Positions 48,850 to 61,361 of a stretch of DNA of 64,000 bases are shown here, one piece after another. The DNA is from Mesorhizobium sp. J428. Lineage in GTDB: Bacteria > Pseudomonadota > Alphaproteobacteria > Rhizobiales > Rhizobiaceae. The notes beneath the pieces were generated by a model. It made no database searches, had not been told where the DNA came from, and saw nothing but the letters and a program-made list of their open reading frames with translations. The translations under genes were made by a program, and so were the position numbers. Numbering within the stretch: position 1 is the first letter of the stretch; every line of letters begins with the position of its first letter. Where the stretch lies: assembly GCF_024699925.1 (NCBI RefSeq), contig NZ_JAJOMX010000001.1, positions 1,712,001 to 1,776,000 of the forward strand, written 5' to 3'.

Positions 48850-51390
48850 TCAGCCCTTGGCCGGCACGGCGTCCGGCGCCTCGAGCGCCCGGTTCGGGTG
48901 GCGCTTCGTCCACCAGTCGCCGAGGAAGAGCAGGATCGGCGCGGCGATGAAGATCGATGACGTCGTCGCCACAATCACGCCGGCCACCATCGGCACGGCG
49001 AAGTTTTCGGTCGCCTTGCCGCCCCAGATCGCCATCGGCACGATCGACAGCAGGATCGCGATCGAGGTGTAGACGCAGCGCGCGAACACCTGATTGATCG
49101 ACATGTCGATGACGTTGCGCAGCGGCATCTTCTTGTAGGCTCTCAGGTTCTCGCGCATGCGGTCGTAGACCACCACCTTGTCGTTGACCGAATAGCCGAT
49201 GATGGTCAGCAGTGCCGCGATCGCCGTCAAGTTGAAGTCGAGGCCGAGCAAAGCGAAGAAGCCCACCATCTTGGTCGTATCGAGCACCAGCGTCGCGATC
49301 GCGCCGATGGCGAAGTTCCACTCGAAGCGCCACCAGATGTAGCAGAGCATCGCGGCCGCCGCGAGGACCACCGCCAGCACGCCCGATTGGGCGAGCTCGC
49401 CGGAGACCTTCGGCCCGACGACCTCGGTCTTCTCGAACTTCACGCCCGGATCGAGCTTCTGCACCGTGTCCTTGACCTTCTCGACGGCCGCCGTCTGAGC
49501 AGCCTCGCCGCCGTCCTGCCGTTGCACGCGGATCAGGACGTGGTCGGCGTCGCCGACGTTCTGCAGCGCGATTTCACCCAAGCCCAGATCCGAGAGCGAG
49601 CTTCTCAACTGGCCGAGATCGGCCGGCTGGGACGAGGTGATCTCCACCTGGATGCCGCCCTTGAAGTCGATGCCGTAGTTGAGGCCGGGCTTCATGAACA
49701 GGCCGATCGAGGCCAGCGACAGGAGGATCGACACGCCGATGCCGAGGAAGCGGCCCTTCATGAAGGAGATCGACGTCTTTTCCGGGAAGAACCGGAACAG
49801 CGGCTCGATGCGCAACACCTTCAGCTTCCGCCGGCGCACCACCTCCTGCATGATGACGCGGGTGACGGCGACGGCGGTGAACATCGACAGCAGCGTGCCG
49901 AGCACCATCGTCACCGCGAAGCCGCGCACCGGGCCCGCGCCGAACATGAACAGCAGGCTGGACACGATCAGCGAGGTGGCGTTGGCGTCGACGATGGTCG
50001 AATAGGCGCGCTTGAAGCCCTGGTCGAGCGCCGCGAAGGCTCCGAGCCCGCGCTTGGTCTCCTCGCGAATGCGCTCATTGATCAGGATGTTGGCGTCCAC
50101 GCCGAGGCCGATGCCGAGGATGATGCCGGCGATGCCGGGCAGCGTCAGCGTAGCGCCGAGCATGGCGAGCGCGCCGAAGGTCAACAGCACGTGCAGCAGC
50201 AGCGCGAAGTTGGCGATCATGCCCCATGCGCCGTAGAGCGCGACCATGAACAGCACGACGGCGACGAAGCCGGCAATGCCGGTGTAGACGCCCATCTTGA
50301 TGACGTCGCCGCCGAGGTCGGGGCCGACGGTGCGTTCCTCGATCACGGTCAGGGGTGCCGGCAGCGAGCCGGAGCGTAGCAGCGCCGACAGCGTCACCGT
50401 CTCGTCGACGGTGAAGTTGCCGCTGATCTGACCCGAACCGCCGACGATCGCCTCGCGGATGACGGGCGCAGTCAGCACCTTGCCGTCGAGCACGATGGCA
50501 AAGGGCCGGCCGACGTTCTGGCCGGTGATCTCGGCGAACTGACGCGCGCCGAGACTGTCGAAGCGGAAGGAGACGATCGGCTCCTTGGTGCGCTGGTCGA
50601 AGCCGGCGCGGGCATCCGTGAGGCGCTCGCCGTCAACGGCGACGCGGTCCTCGACCGGCACCTGGCCGCCGCCCTTGGCATCCGGCAGCATGGTCACGCC
50701 GCGCGGCAGCGGCTCGCCCTGGCCGACATTGGCGACCATGTGGAAGGTCATCTTGGCGGTGCTGCCCAGCAGCTGGCGCAGCCGGGTCGGGTCCTGCAGG
50801 CCGGGAAGCTGGACGAGGATACGGTCGGCGCCGACGCGCTGGATGGTCGGCTCCGCGACGCCGACCTGGTCGACGCGCTGGCGCACGATCTCGAGGCTCT
50901 GCTCGACGGCACGGTCGACGCGGTCCTTCAGGCCCGCCTCGGTGAGCGTCACCTTGATCGGCGCGTTCGCGTCGGAGCCATCGACCGCGAGATCCGACGA
51001 ACCGGCGGAGAAGCCGATCGCCGATACAGGCGTGGACAGCGCCTTCAGGCTATCGATCGCCTTGGTGCGGGCTGCCGGATCGGCGACCGCGACCATCACC
51101 GTGTCACCCGCCAGGCGGATGGAGTCGGTGCGGACGCCGTCCTTGCGCAGCGCCGTGCGGGCGTCGTTGAGCAGCGATTGCAGCCTGTCCTGCTTGAGGG
51201 CGGCGGAATCGACCTCGAGCACGAGGTGCGAGCCGCCCTGGAGATCGAGGCCGAGGGTGATCTGGTGCTTGGGCACCCAGTTGGGGAGCGCGGCGAGCTG
51301 CTGCGCGGTGAAGAGACTTGGAAGTGCGGCGAGAACGCCGACGAGGATGATGAGGGCGTAGCCCCACATCACGCTCTTGGAAGTGCGCAT
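48850..51390 (-). CDS. secDF: protein translocase subunit SecDF, fused
   Basis: This 846-residue inner-membrane protein powers the late steps of Sec export by the proton motive force. The SecD half has HQITLGLDLQGGSHLVLEVD near the start, the P1 periplasmic region and VIEERTVGPDLGGDVIKMGV; the SecF half has GLNYGIDFKGGIQVEI and VLDTTKMVGFFALLGLDFNLTAIAALLTIIGYSVNDKVVVYDR. Single-chain SecDF is usual in rhizobia. ATG 51390 has GAAGGA upstream. Confidence 0.95.
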   Translation of the reverse strand: MRTSKSVMWGYALIILVGVLAALPSLFTAQQLAALPNWVPKHQITLGLDLQGGSHLVLEVDSAALKQDRLQSLLNDARTALRKDGVRTDSIRLAGDTVMVAVADPAARTKAIDSLKALSTPVSAIGFSAGSSDLAVDGSDANAPIKVTLTEAGLKDRVDRAVEQSLEIVRQRVDQVGVAEPTIQRVGADRILVQLPGLQDPTRLRQLLGSTAKMTFHMVANVGQGEPLPRGVTMLPDAKGGGQVPVEDRVAVDGERLTDARAGFDQRTKEPIVSFRFDSLGARQFAEITGQNVGRPFAIVLDGKVLTAPVIREAIVGGSGQISGNFTVDETVTLSALLRSGSLPAPLTVIEERTVGPDLGGDVIKMGVYTGIAGFVAVVLFMVALYGAWGMIANFALLLHVLLTFGALAMLGATLTLPGIAGIILGIGLGVDANILINERIREETKRGLGAFAALDQGFKRAYSTIVDANATSLIVSSLLFMFGAGPVRGFAVTMVLGTLLSMFTAVAVTRVIMQEVVRRRKLKVLRIEPLFRFFPEKTSISFMKGRFLGIGVSILLSLASIGLFMKPGLNYGIDFKGGIQVEITSSQPADLGQLRSSLSDLGLGEIALQNVGDADHVLIRVQRQDGGEAAQTAAVEKVKDTVQKLDPGVKFEKTEVVGPKVSGELAQSGVLAVVLAAAAMLCYIWWRFEWNFAIGAIATLVLDTTKMVGFFALLGLDFNLTAIAALLTIIGYSVNDKVVVYDRMRENLRAYKKMPLRNVIDMSINQVFARCVYTSIAILLSIVPMAIWGGKATENFAVPMVAGVIVATTSSIFIAAPILLFLGDWWTKRHPNRALEAPDAVPAKG

Positions 51391-51478
51391 GATCTGATCC
51401 TTCGAAAGACGCAGTCGCGGCGCGGGGCCGCAAGCGTCGAAAAGCCTGAACGGTTCCGCCCCGTCGGGCGGCGAAAGG

Positions 51479-51886
51479 TCAGGAAAGGATCGGCGGTGCG
51501 CGGGCGCGGAAGCCCGAAGACCTCGGCGAAAGATCGAAGGATGCGAGCGACACCGCGCCGTGCGCGGCACGCAGCGTCGGCAGGTCGAAGCGGACATCCG
51601 GCACGACGGCCGGTTCCGGACCGTCAAAGCCGGCGGCCGAGACGGCTTCCAGAGCGCGCTCGGTGAGCAGAACCATCCGCATCTGCGCGCTGGGCGCAGT
51701 CGAACGCTGGACGGGAAGATCGCCGGATCGGGCAGCGCCTGTCGACGCCGCGCCGGTCTGGCCGGGGTCGAGCGGGACGACCTGCTGGACGCCCGCGCCG
51801 AGTGTCAGGATCGCGACAAGCCACAGCATGGCCGCCGACAGAAGATGTGTCGGTCCGTGCATTGCCTTATGTGGCTGCGGCTTCAT
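51479..51886 (-). CDS. hypothetical small membrane-anchored protein
   Basis: This 135-residue protein has one hydrophobic helix (LLSAAMLWLVAILTLGAGVQQVV, near residues 15-38). Proline- and alanine-rich sequence follows, ending SGFRARAPPILS. No family was recognised with certainty. It lies upstream of secDF on the same strand. Confidence 0.55.
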   Translation of the reverse strand: MKPQPHKAMHGPTHLLSAAMLWLVAILTLGAGVQQVVPLDPGQTGAASTGAARSGDLPVQRSTAPSAQMRMVLLTERALEAVSAAGFDGPEPAVVPDVRFDLPTLRAAHGAVSLASFDLSPRSSGFRARAPPILS

Positions 51887-51943
51887 CGCGGGTCGCTATA
51901 CGCCTCTTCGCCGCGCCGCACCAGAGCGGCCGCGCGTCGCGGA

Positions 51944-53101
51944 TCAATCCGCGGCCTTGGCATAGGAGGCAAGTGCGGCGACAAGGAGGAGGAGCACCGC
52001 CACGCCGAGGAAAACCGGCGCAAAGCCGAAATGGCCGCCGACGAAGCCGAGGCCCGAGGGCGCGACCAGGATGCCGGAATATCCGATCGTCGTGACGACG
52101 CTCATGCCCGCGCCCGGCGGCAGGCCGGGATGGTTGCCGCCGGCCGAGAACGCGATCGGCACGGTGTTGGCGATGCCGAGCCCAGCAAGGGAAAAAGCGG
52201 CGATCGCCAGCCACGTATCCGGCGCCAGGCCGGCGCCGAGCATGCCTACCGCGGAAATCAGGGCCGAGATGCGCAGCGTCTTGACCGCGCCGAACCTGTC
52301 GCGCACCCGGTCGCCGAGGAAGCGCATCGTGGCCATGGCTGCCGAGAACGCCGCGAAGGCGAAGCCGGCGCTGGCGATCGAGGCGCCGAGTTCCTCCTTG
52401 AGATAAAGGGCGGCCCAGTCGAGCACCGCGCCTTCCGGCACCATGCAGAACAGCGCAATGAGGCCGACGAGATAGAGCGAGGGGTCGCGCGGCAGGGCGA
52501 GCGGCTGGCGCTCGTGCGGTTCGGGCCGGTCGTCGCCGCCGAGCTGCGACACCACGAGGGCGACGACTGCGAGCGCGACGACGGTCACGGCACCGGCATG
52601 GGCGAGCGCGCCGAAGCGCTCAATGACGAGACCGCCGGCCGCGCCGCCGGCAAAGCCGCCGAGGCTCCAGAAACCGTGCGAGGACGACATGATGGCGCGG
52701 CCAAGCGCGCGCTCGACGGCCACCGCATTGGCGTTCATCGACACGTCCATGCCGCCCACCAGCCCGCCGAACAGCACCATGGCGAGCGCCGCGGTCCAGA
52801 CGCTCGGTGCGGCGACGACCACGATCAGGCCGAAGGCGGCCGCGAAGGCGAACCAGGTGAGCGTGACGCGCGAGCCCTGCCGGCCGATGACGTAGCCAGC
52901 GGCGGGCATCGCGATCAGCGCGCCGAGGCCGAAGCCGAGGATGAGCAGGCCCAGCGTGAACTCGGTGATGCCGAGCCGCGCGAGGAACAGCGGGATCTGC
53001 GGTGCCCAGCTGCCGATGATGAATCCGTTCACCGCAAACAGCGCGGCGACGGCCCAGCGGGCGCGGAGAATGACGGGATTTGCAGCGGCGAGGCTCGACA
53101 T
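51944..53101 (-). CDS. MFS transporter, YbjJ-like
   Basis: This 385-residue protein has about 12 helices. FIIGSWAPQIPLFLARLGITEFTLGLLILGFGLGALIAMPAAGYVIGRQGSRV and MVLFGGLVGGMDVSMNANAVAVERALGRAIMSSSHGFWSLGG are diagnostic for the YbjJ group. The substrate is unknown. The region 53102-53366 upstream holds a palindromic repeat pair. Confidence 0.85.
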   Translation of the reverse strand: MSSLAAANPVILRARWAVAALFAVNGFIIGSWAPQIPLFLARLGITEFTLGLLILGFGLGALIAMPAAGYVIGRQGSRVTLTWFAFAAAFGLIVVVAAPSVWTAALAMVLFGGLVGGMDVSMNANAVAVERALGRAIMSSSHGFWSLGGFAGGAAGGLVIERFGALAHAGAVTVVALAVVALVVSQLGGDDRPEPHERQPLALPRDPSLYLVGLIALFCMVPEGAVLDWAALYLKEELGASIASAGFAFAAFSAAMATMRFLGDRVRDRFGAVKTLRISALISAVGMLGAGLAPDTWLAIAAFSLAGLGIANTVPIAFSAGGNHPGLPPGAGMSVVTTIGYSGILVAPSGLGFVGGHFGFAPVFLGVAVLLLLVAALASYAKAAD

Positions 53102-53201
53102 CGGAGCTTCTTAAATCGATTTAGAAACTCCGGCAAGCTACTCGCTGTCCGAGCGATTGGGCCAGCAGGGCATGGAGGTAGGACTATCGCAAGTGGCGTT
53201 C

Positions 53202-53330
53202 ACCCCCACGCCTACCCCCTCCCCACAAGGGGAAGGGGACGCTAACGCCTTACTTCACCGAACAATGCGAGATGTGGTGCTGCCGCCAAGTTCCCCCTCC
53301 CCCTTATGGGGAGGGGGTAGGGGCGGGGGT
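53202..53330. repeat. REPIN-like inverted repeat pair
   Basis: A 23-base C-rich arm at 53202-53224 is matched by a near-perfect inverted G-rich copy at 53308-53330 (two mismatches), enclosing about 83 bases. Each arm also carries its own hairpin, for example CCCCCTCCCC/GGGGAGGGGG at the right end. This is a rhizobial REP/REPIN-type intergenic element between two minus-strand genes. Confidence 0.7.
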
Positions 53331-53366
53331 AATTCGACATGCGATCGCCCGAGACTCTCGTCGGCT

Positions 53367-54110
53367 TCAGGCCGCCCGTGCCAGCACCACGGCGTCGGGA
53401 CCTGCCGGGAAATGCAGCTGGCCCGTCATGTCGTTGGCCGCCTGCCACACCGCTTGCGCGACGTCGGTTTCCTTCGTCACCAGTGCAGGCGACGCGAACT
53501 CAGCGAAGATCGGCTGCGCGAAGGCCGCATAGGCCGGCGGGATCAGGTCCTCGACACGCAGTTCCGTGTTCTGCGAGAAGCGCGTGCTCGGAGCATAGCC
53601 GGGCTCGACCAGCTTGACCCGCACGTCGAAAGCCCCGAGTTCATGCGCCAGCGAGCCGGTGAAGCCGGTGATCGCCAGCTTGCTGGCGGTGTAAGCGGCG
53701 GCAAGCGGCATCGAGGCGAGCGTCACGCTGGAGGTGACGTTGACCACCACGCCGGAGCGACGCTCGCGGAACTGCGGGATGACCGCCTGCGTCATCGCCA
53801 TCACGCCGAACGTGTTGGTCTCGAACACCTTGCGCACATGCGACATCGGGGTCGCCTCGAAGGCGCCGACGACGCCGATGCCGGCATTGTTGACCAGCGC
53901 GTCGATCGGCCCCGCCGCTTCGATCACAGCTGCGATGCTCGCAGCGTCGGTCACGTCGAGCGGCAGCAAGCGGATACGCTCGGACCGGGGGAGGATCTCT
54001 TCGCGGGGCGTGCGCATCGTCGCGATGACGTTCCATCCGCGCGAGTGGAAGTGGCGGGCCGTCTCGAGGCCGTAACCCGAAGAGGAGCCGGTGATCAGAA
54101 CGGTTTTCAT
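53367..54110 (-). CDS. SDR family oxidoreductase
   Basis: This 247-residue classical SDR has ITGSSSGYGLETARHFHSRGW near the N-terminus, LVNNAGIGVVGAFEAT, the catalytic Ser in VNVTSSVTLASMPLAAAYTASKLAI (YxxxK), and VKLVEPGYAPSTRF. The substrate is unknown. ATG 54110 has AAGGA upstream. It is divergent from an AraC regulator that likely controls it. Confidence 0.88.
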   Translation of the reverse strand: MKTVLITGSSSGYGLETARHFHSRGWNVIATMRTPREEILPRSERIRLLPLDVTDAASIAAVIEAAGPIDALVNNAGIGVVGAFEATPMSHVRKVFETNTFGVMAMTQAVIPQFRERRSGVVVNVTSSVTLASMPLAAAYTASKLAITGFTGSLAHELGAFDVRVKLVEPGYAPSTRFSQNTELRVEDLIPPAYAAFAQPIFAEFASPALVTKETDVAQAVWQAANDMTGQLHFPAGPDAVVLARAA

Positions 54111-54209
54111 GATGATGTTTCCTTGTTGCTGTTGACGCGACAGGAATAACCGAGGCATTCTGGACCATCATCAATTCCTAGTCCGTATTTAATCAGCGAA
54201 AGTCCGGAA

Positions 54210-55166
54210 ATGGCCGATCCACTCGCTCAAGTCATCGAACTGCTCCGACCGCGGACGGTGTTCTCCAAGGGCATCAGCGGCGCCGGCCGCTGGGGCGTGC
54301 GCTACTCGACATTCGGCGAGCCCGGCTTCTGCGCCGTTCTGGAAGGGAGCTGCCGGCTCGCCGTGGATGGCGTGGAGCCAGTCACGCTCGAGGAAGGCGA
54401 TTTCGTTCTGCTGCCGGCAACGCCCGCCTTCACCATGTCGAGCTTCGAGCCAGCGACGCCGCGCTACATCGACCCCAAGGTGACGCCCGCGCCGACCGAG
54501 GAGGTCCGCCACGGCCGCCAGGACGGGCCTGCGGACGTGCGGCTGCTCGGGGGCTACTTCGTGTTCGATTCGCCCGACGCAGCACTCCTGGTGTCGCTTC
54601 TCCCGGCGATGATCCATGTGCGCGGCGTAGCGCGCCTTTCCCAGCTGGTGCGCCTCGTCGGCGAGGAGGCCGGCCAGCAGAACGTGGGCCGCGACTTCGT
54701 GCTCGCGCGCCTGGTGGAGATCCTGCTCATCGAGGCACTGCGCGCGAGCCAGGGCAAGGATGCGCCGCCGGGACTGCTGCGCGGGCTTGCCGATGCGCGG
54801 GTCGCCGGAGCGATGCGGCAGATGCATGGCGATCCCGAACGCGCCTGGACGGTGGCCGAGCTCGCGCAGGAGGCGGCCATGTCGAGGTCCGCCTTCTTCG
54901 ACCGATTCACCCGCTGCGTCGGGCTACGGCCAATGGAATACTTGCTGGCCTGGCGGATGGCCGTGGCAAAGGACCTGCTGCGCGACGGCGACATCGCGCT
55001 CGACGAGGTCGCCCGGCGCGTCGGCTACGGCTCCGCGAGCACGTTCAGCACGGCGTTCAGCCGCCACGTCGGACAGCCGCCGGGCCAATATGCACGCAGC
55101 GGCCGGCGCGAAGGCAGACCCGGCGCCCGCATGCAGCTCCCGCCGCAGGCCGGGCAGGCGGTGTGA
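54210..55166 (+). CDS. AraC family transcriptional regulator, cupin-type sensor
   Basis: This 318-residue protein has an N-terminal Cupin_6/AraC-binding domain (VFSKGISGAGRWGVRYSTFGEPGFCAVLEGSCRLAVDGVEPVTLEEGDFVLLPA). A C-terminal double HTH follows (RAWTVAELAQEAAMSRSAFFDRFTRCVGLRPMEYLLAWRMAVAKDLLR and VARRVGYGSASTFSTAFSRHVGQPPGQYA). It is divergent from the SDR gene across 99 bases, which suggests it regulates that gene. Confidence 0.9.
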   Translation: MADPLAQVIELLRPRTVFSKGISGAGRWGVRYSTFGEPGFCAVLEGSCRLAVDGVEPVTLEEGDFVLLPATPAFTMSSFEPATPRYIDPKVTPAPTEEVRHGRQDGPADVRLLGGYFVFDSPDAALLVSLLPAMIHVRGVARLSQLVRLVGEEAGQQNVGRDFVLARLVEILLIEALRASQGKDAPPGLLRGLADARVAGAMRQMHGDPERAWTVAELAQEAAMSRSAFFDRFTRCVGLRPMEYLLAWRMAVAKDLLRDGDIALDEVARRVGYGSASTFSTAFSRHVGQPPGQYARSGRREGRPGARMQLPPQAGQAV

Positions 55167-55191
55167 CGGGAAGAGAGGGCGAGTAGGGCGA

Positions 55192-55358
55192 AATGCCCCC
55201 TCACCCCGCCTCCGCTTCGCTCGGCGGACCTCTCCCCGAGGGGAGAGGAGGCGGTGAACGCCGGCTCCCTCTTCTCCCCTCGGGGGTCCGAAGGACGGGC
55301 GAGACCGTCGGCTCGCCCCGGCCCATGTGGCCGCGAAGCGGCCGGATGAGGGGGCATT
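55192..55358. repeat. rhizobial intergenic palindromic repeat
   Basis: AATGCCCCCTCA (55192-55203) and TGAGGGGGCATT (55347-55358) are exact inverted ends of a 167-base element. Inside are further hairpins (CCTCTCCCC/GGGGAGAGG and GGCCGC/GCGGCC). It lies between araC and the convergent pyruvate carboxylase gene and resembles the REP/RIME-like repeats common in Mesorhizobium. The 13 bases ATGCGATCGCCCG occur just right of both this and the 53202 element. Confidence 0.7.
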
Positions 55359-55398
55359 CGCAGTATGCGATCGCCCGCGCTCTGACGCGCCTCCCACC

Positions 55399-58855
<3,457 letters not shown>

Positions 58856-58966
58856 GGAGGCACTCCGGCAGGGAAGGAACGTTACGGAAGATGTTTATCC
58901 GGAAAATGCTGCACTGCAAACAGAATCGGCAATGTGCATCGATGCCTGCGCAACAGGCAAAGAAAA

Positions 58967-58993
58967 TGCCCGGCGCGAGGGTCGCGCCGGGCA
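58967..58993 (-). terminator. rho-independent terminator of livJ
   Basis: TGCCCGGCGCGA and TCGCGCCGGGCA form a perfect 12-bp GC-rich stem with a 3-base loop. On the minus strand the stem is followed by TTTTCTTT, immediately after the livJ stop (59015). The plus strand also has a T-run (CTTTTT), so it may act on both strands. Confidence 0.85.
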
Positions 58994-59014
58994 CTTTTTG
59001 GCAGATGCGAGAGC

Positions 59015-60133
59015 TTACTCGTTCTCGAAGTAGCTGTACTTGCCGTCGTCGCCCTTCTTCCAGGTGTACATCACGTAGTCCGGACGGGTGATGTCGCCCT
59101 TGGCGTCGAAGCCGATTTCGCCGATCGCGGTCGCGAACGGACCCTTGGCCTTGGCAGCTTCCGCGACCTTCTGCGGGTCGAGGTCGCCCGCGGCCTTTGC
59201 GGCGCCGGCAATGATCTGAACGGCGGCGTAGGAGTAGAGCGTGTAGGCTTCCGGCTCGAAGCCCGCGGCGCGGAACTTCTCGACGATCTCCTTCGCGGCC
59301 GGGTTCTTGCGCGGATCCGGAGCGAAGGTCATCAGCGTGCCGTCGACCGCGTCGCCGGCGATCGAGGCGAGCTCGTTCGAGACGATGCCGTCACCCGACA
59401 TGAAGGTGGCCTTCAGGCCCTGGTCGGCGAACTGGCGCATCAGCAGGCCGGCTTCGGTGTGCAGGCCACCGTAGTAGACGACCGAGACGCCGGCTTCCTT
59501 CAGCTTGGCGATGAGGGCCGAGAAGTCCTTGTCGCCGATGTTGATGCCTTCGTAGAGAGCCTCGGTCACGCCGGCCGCGTTGGCAGCCTTCTTGGTCTCG
59601 TCGGCGAGGCCCTGGCCGTAAGGCGTCTTGTCGTGGATGATCGCGACCTTGGCGTCCTTGAAGTTTGCCGCGAGGTAGGCGCCCGCCACGGCACCCTGCT
59701 GGTCGTCACGGCCGCAGGTGCGGAACGTGTTCCAGAGGCCGCGCTCGGTGAACTTCGGGTTGGTCGACGCCGGCGTGATCTGCATGATGCCGTTCTCGGC
59801 ATAGACTTCCGAAGCCGGGATCGAGACGCCCGAGTTGAAGTGGCCGACGACGAACTTCACGCCGTCCGCGACGAACTTGTTGGCAACCGACACGCCCTGC
59901 GTCGGGTCGGAGACGTCGTCGCCGATGACGACCTTGATCTGCTCGCCATTGATGCCGCCGGCAGCATTGATATCAGCCGCAGCCTGCTCCGCACCCTTCT
60001 GGAGCTGGGCGCCGAAAGCGGCGTTCGGGCCGGTGATCGGACCGGCCACGCCGATCAGGATTTCAGCCCACGCGCTGCCGCTGAACGCGAGGACCGCGGT
60101 CATGGCTACGGCAGACAAGAGAGACTTTTTCAT
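59015..60133 (-). CDS. livJ: branched-chain amino acid ABC transporter substrate-binding protein
   Basis: This 372-residue periplasmic Leu/Ile/Val-binding protein (LivJ/LivK type) has a signal peptide cleaved after SGSAWA near residue 23. The mature sequence [43 protein letters not shown] and the [38 protein letters not shown] segment are characteristic. GGGAG seven bases before ATG 60133 gives the start. It is the last gene of the liv cluster and has a strong terminator; its leader can form alternative hairpins over the ribosome site. Confidence 0.93.
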   Translation of the reverse strand: MKKSLLSAVAMTAVLAFSGSAWAEILIGVAGPITGPNAAFGAQLQKGAEQAAADINAAGGINGEQIKVVIGDDVSDPTQGVSVANKFVADGVKFVVGHFNSGVSIPASEVYAENGIMQITPASTNPKFTERGLWNTFRTCGRDDQQGAVAGAYLAANFKDAKVAIIHDKTPYGQGLADETKKAANAAGVTEALYEGINIGDKDFSALIAKLKEAGVSVVYYGGLHTEAGLLMRQFADQGLKATFMSGDGIVSNELASIAGDAVDGTLMTFAPDPRKNPAAKEIVEKFRAAGFEPEAYTLYSYAAVQIIAGAAKAAGDLDPQKVAEAAKAKGPFATAIGEIGFDAKGDITRPDYVMYTWKKGDDGKYSYFENE

Positions 60134-60149
60134 ATGCACACTCCCGTTA

Positions 60150-60191
60150 AACGGGTGGGCCTGGATGATTGCTTTCATGCGATGCCCACCC
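60150..60191 (-). promoter_or_regulatory. alternative hairpins in the livJ leader
   Basis: On the livJ transcript GGGTGGGC (60191-60184) can pair with GCCCACCC (60160-60153). The overlapping CCCGTT (60155-60150) can instead pair with AACGGG (60148-60143), which leads into the livJ ribosome site. The two structures share three bases, so they exclude each other. Confidence 0.4.
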
Positions 60192-60271
60192 AACTCGCAG
60201 AAAGGAAACTTTGCCCATTTTCAGGGACTTGTCACGCCGATTCCTGCCGGATCCGGCGTTAATCATGAATG

Positions 60272-60619
60272 TCAGCGTTTGTCCTTGAAGCTGAGCAGTG
60301 AATCCCGCTCGTAGAGCCAGTGATACTGCGTGACCATCTGGTTGACCCGCGTGTAACGGTAGCCGAGATAGCCGATCACCAGCAGGATGATCGTGTCGAC
60401 GATGTAATACTGCGCGGTGAACATCGTGCCGTCGAACAGCGCATGATGGATGAAGCGCACAGCGATCCCCAGCAGCAGCAGGAATGCGACGAGGCTGGAG
60501 ACCGGCCGCCAGGTCTGCGCGCAGGCGCGGCCCGTCATCCATGCCGCCCCGCCGCCCAGCACCAGCGTGACGAAGAAGAACTGCCAGATATTGGCTTCCT
60601 CGTAGAGAATGCCGTGCAT
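60272..60619 (-). CDS. DUF6867 family membrane protein in liv operon
   Basis: This 115-residue protein has three to four hydrophobic helices (IWQFFFVTLVLGGGAAWMTG, SLVAFLLLLGIAVRFIHHAL, YYIVDTIILLVIGYLGYRYT) and a short Arg/Lys-rich tail (YERDSLLSFKDKR). The DUF6867 family occurs within branched-chain amino-acid ABC operons of Hyphomicrobiales. It lies between livF (14 bases) and livJ. It may assist the transporter, but no activity is known. Confidence 0.85.
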   Translation of the reverse strand: MHGILYEEANIWQFFFVTLVLGGGAAWMTGRACAQTWRPVSSLVAFLLLLGIAVRFIHHALFDGTMFTAQYYIVDTIILLVIGYLGYRYTRVNQMVTQYHWLYERDSLLSFKDKR

Positions 60620-60632
60620 CAGAATATCCTCC

Positions 60633-61361
60633 TCAGTGCCGCCCGCCTTCGAGATAGGCGGCGCGGACTTCCGGATTGGCGAGCAGGTCCTGGCCGGTCC
60701 CGCTCATGGTGATGTTGCCGTTGACCATGACGTAGCCGCGCGTGGCCAGGCGCAACGCGCCGAAGGCGTTCTGCTCGACGAGGAACACGGTCAACCCCTC
60801 TTGCTCGTTGAGCACCCGGATCGCGTCGAAGATCTGCTTCACGATCAGCGGCGCAAGCCCCAGTGAAGGCTCGTCCAAGAGCAGCAGCTTCGGGCGCGCC
60901 ATCAGAGCGCGGCCGATGGAGAGCATCTGCTGCTCGCCGCCCGACAGCGTGCCGCCGCGCTGCTGGATGCGCTCCTTGAGGCGCGGGAAAAGCGTGAAAA
61001 CCTTTTCCGAATCCTCGGCGAAATGCGCGAGGTTATCGAGGCTCGCCCCCATCTGCAGGTTTTCCAGCACCGTCATGCGCGGGAAGATACGCCGCCCTTC
61101 CGGCGACTGCGCGATGCGCAGCCTGGCGATCTCATGGGTGGGCAACTGGGTGATGTCGGTGCCGTTGAAGACGATCCTGCCGGTGCGTGCACGCGGCGCG
61201 CCGAAGATCGTCATCATCAGCGTCGACTTGCCGGCGCCGTTGGCGCCGATCAGCGCGACGATCTCCCCCTGGTTGACCTCCATCGTCACGCCGTTGAGCG
61301 CGCGGATGTTGCCGTAATAGGTCTCGACGCCGTCGACGGAGAGAATCGGTTGCGTCGCCAT
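60633..61361 (-). CDS. livF: branched-chain amino acid ABC transporter ATP-binding protein
   Basis: This 242-residue ATPase has Walker A GANGAGKSTL near residues 39-48, signature LSGGEQQMLSIGRALMARP, Walker B LLLLDEPSLGLAP and LVEQNAFGALRLATRGYVMVNG, the LivF form. The start overlaps the livG stop as TGATG. It pairs with LivG in the transporter ATPase dimer. Confidence 0.94.
   Translation of the reverse strand: MATQPILSVDGVETYYGNIRALNGVTMEVNQGEIVALIGANGAGKSTLMMTIFGAPRARTGRIVFNGTDITQLPTHEIARLRIAQSPEGRRIFPRMTVLENLQMGASLDNLAHFAEDSEKVFTLFPRLKERIQQRGGTLSGGEQQMLSIGRALMARPKLLLLDEPSLGLAPLIVKQIFDAIRVLNEQEGLTVFLVEQNAFGALRLATRGYVMVNGNITMSGTGQDLLANPEVRAAYLEGGRH

Noticed and set aside
49387..50379. 330-codon plus-strand frame
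   Set aside because: Antisense of secDF; low-complexity Asp/Gly/His sequence only.
48850..51390. SecDF fusion as a novelty
   Set aside because: Single-chain SecDF is normal for rhizobia and the length fits.
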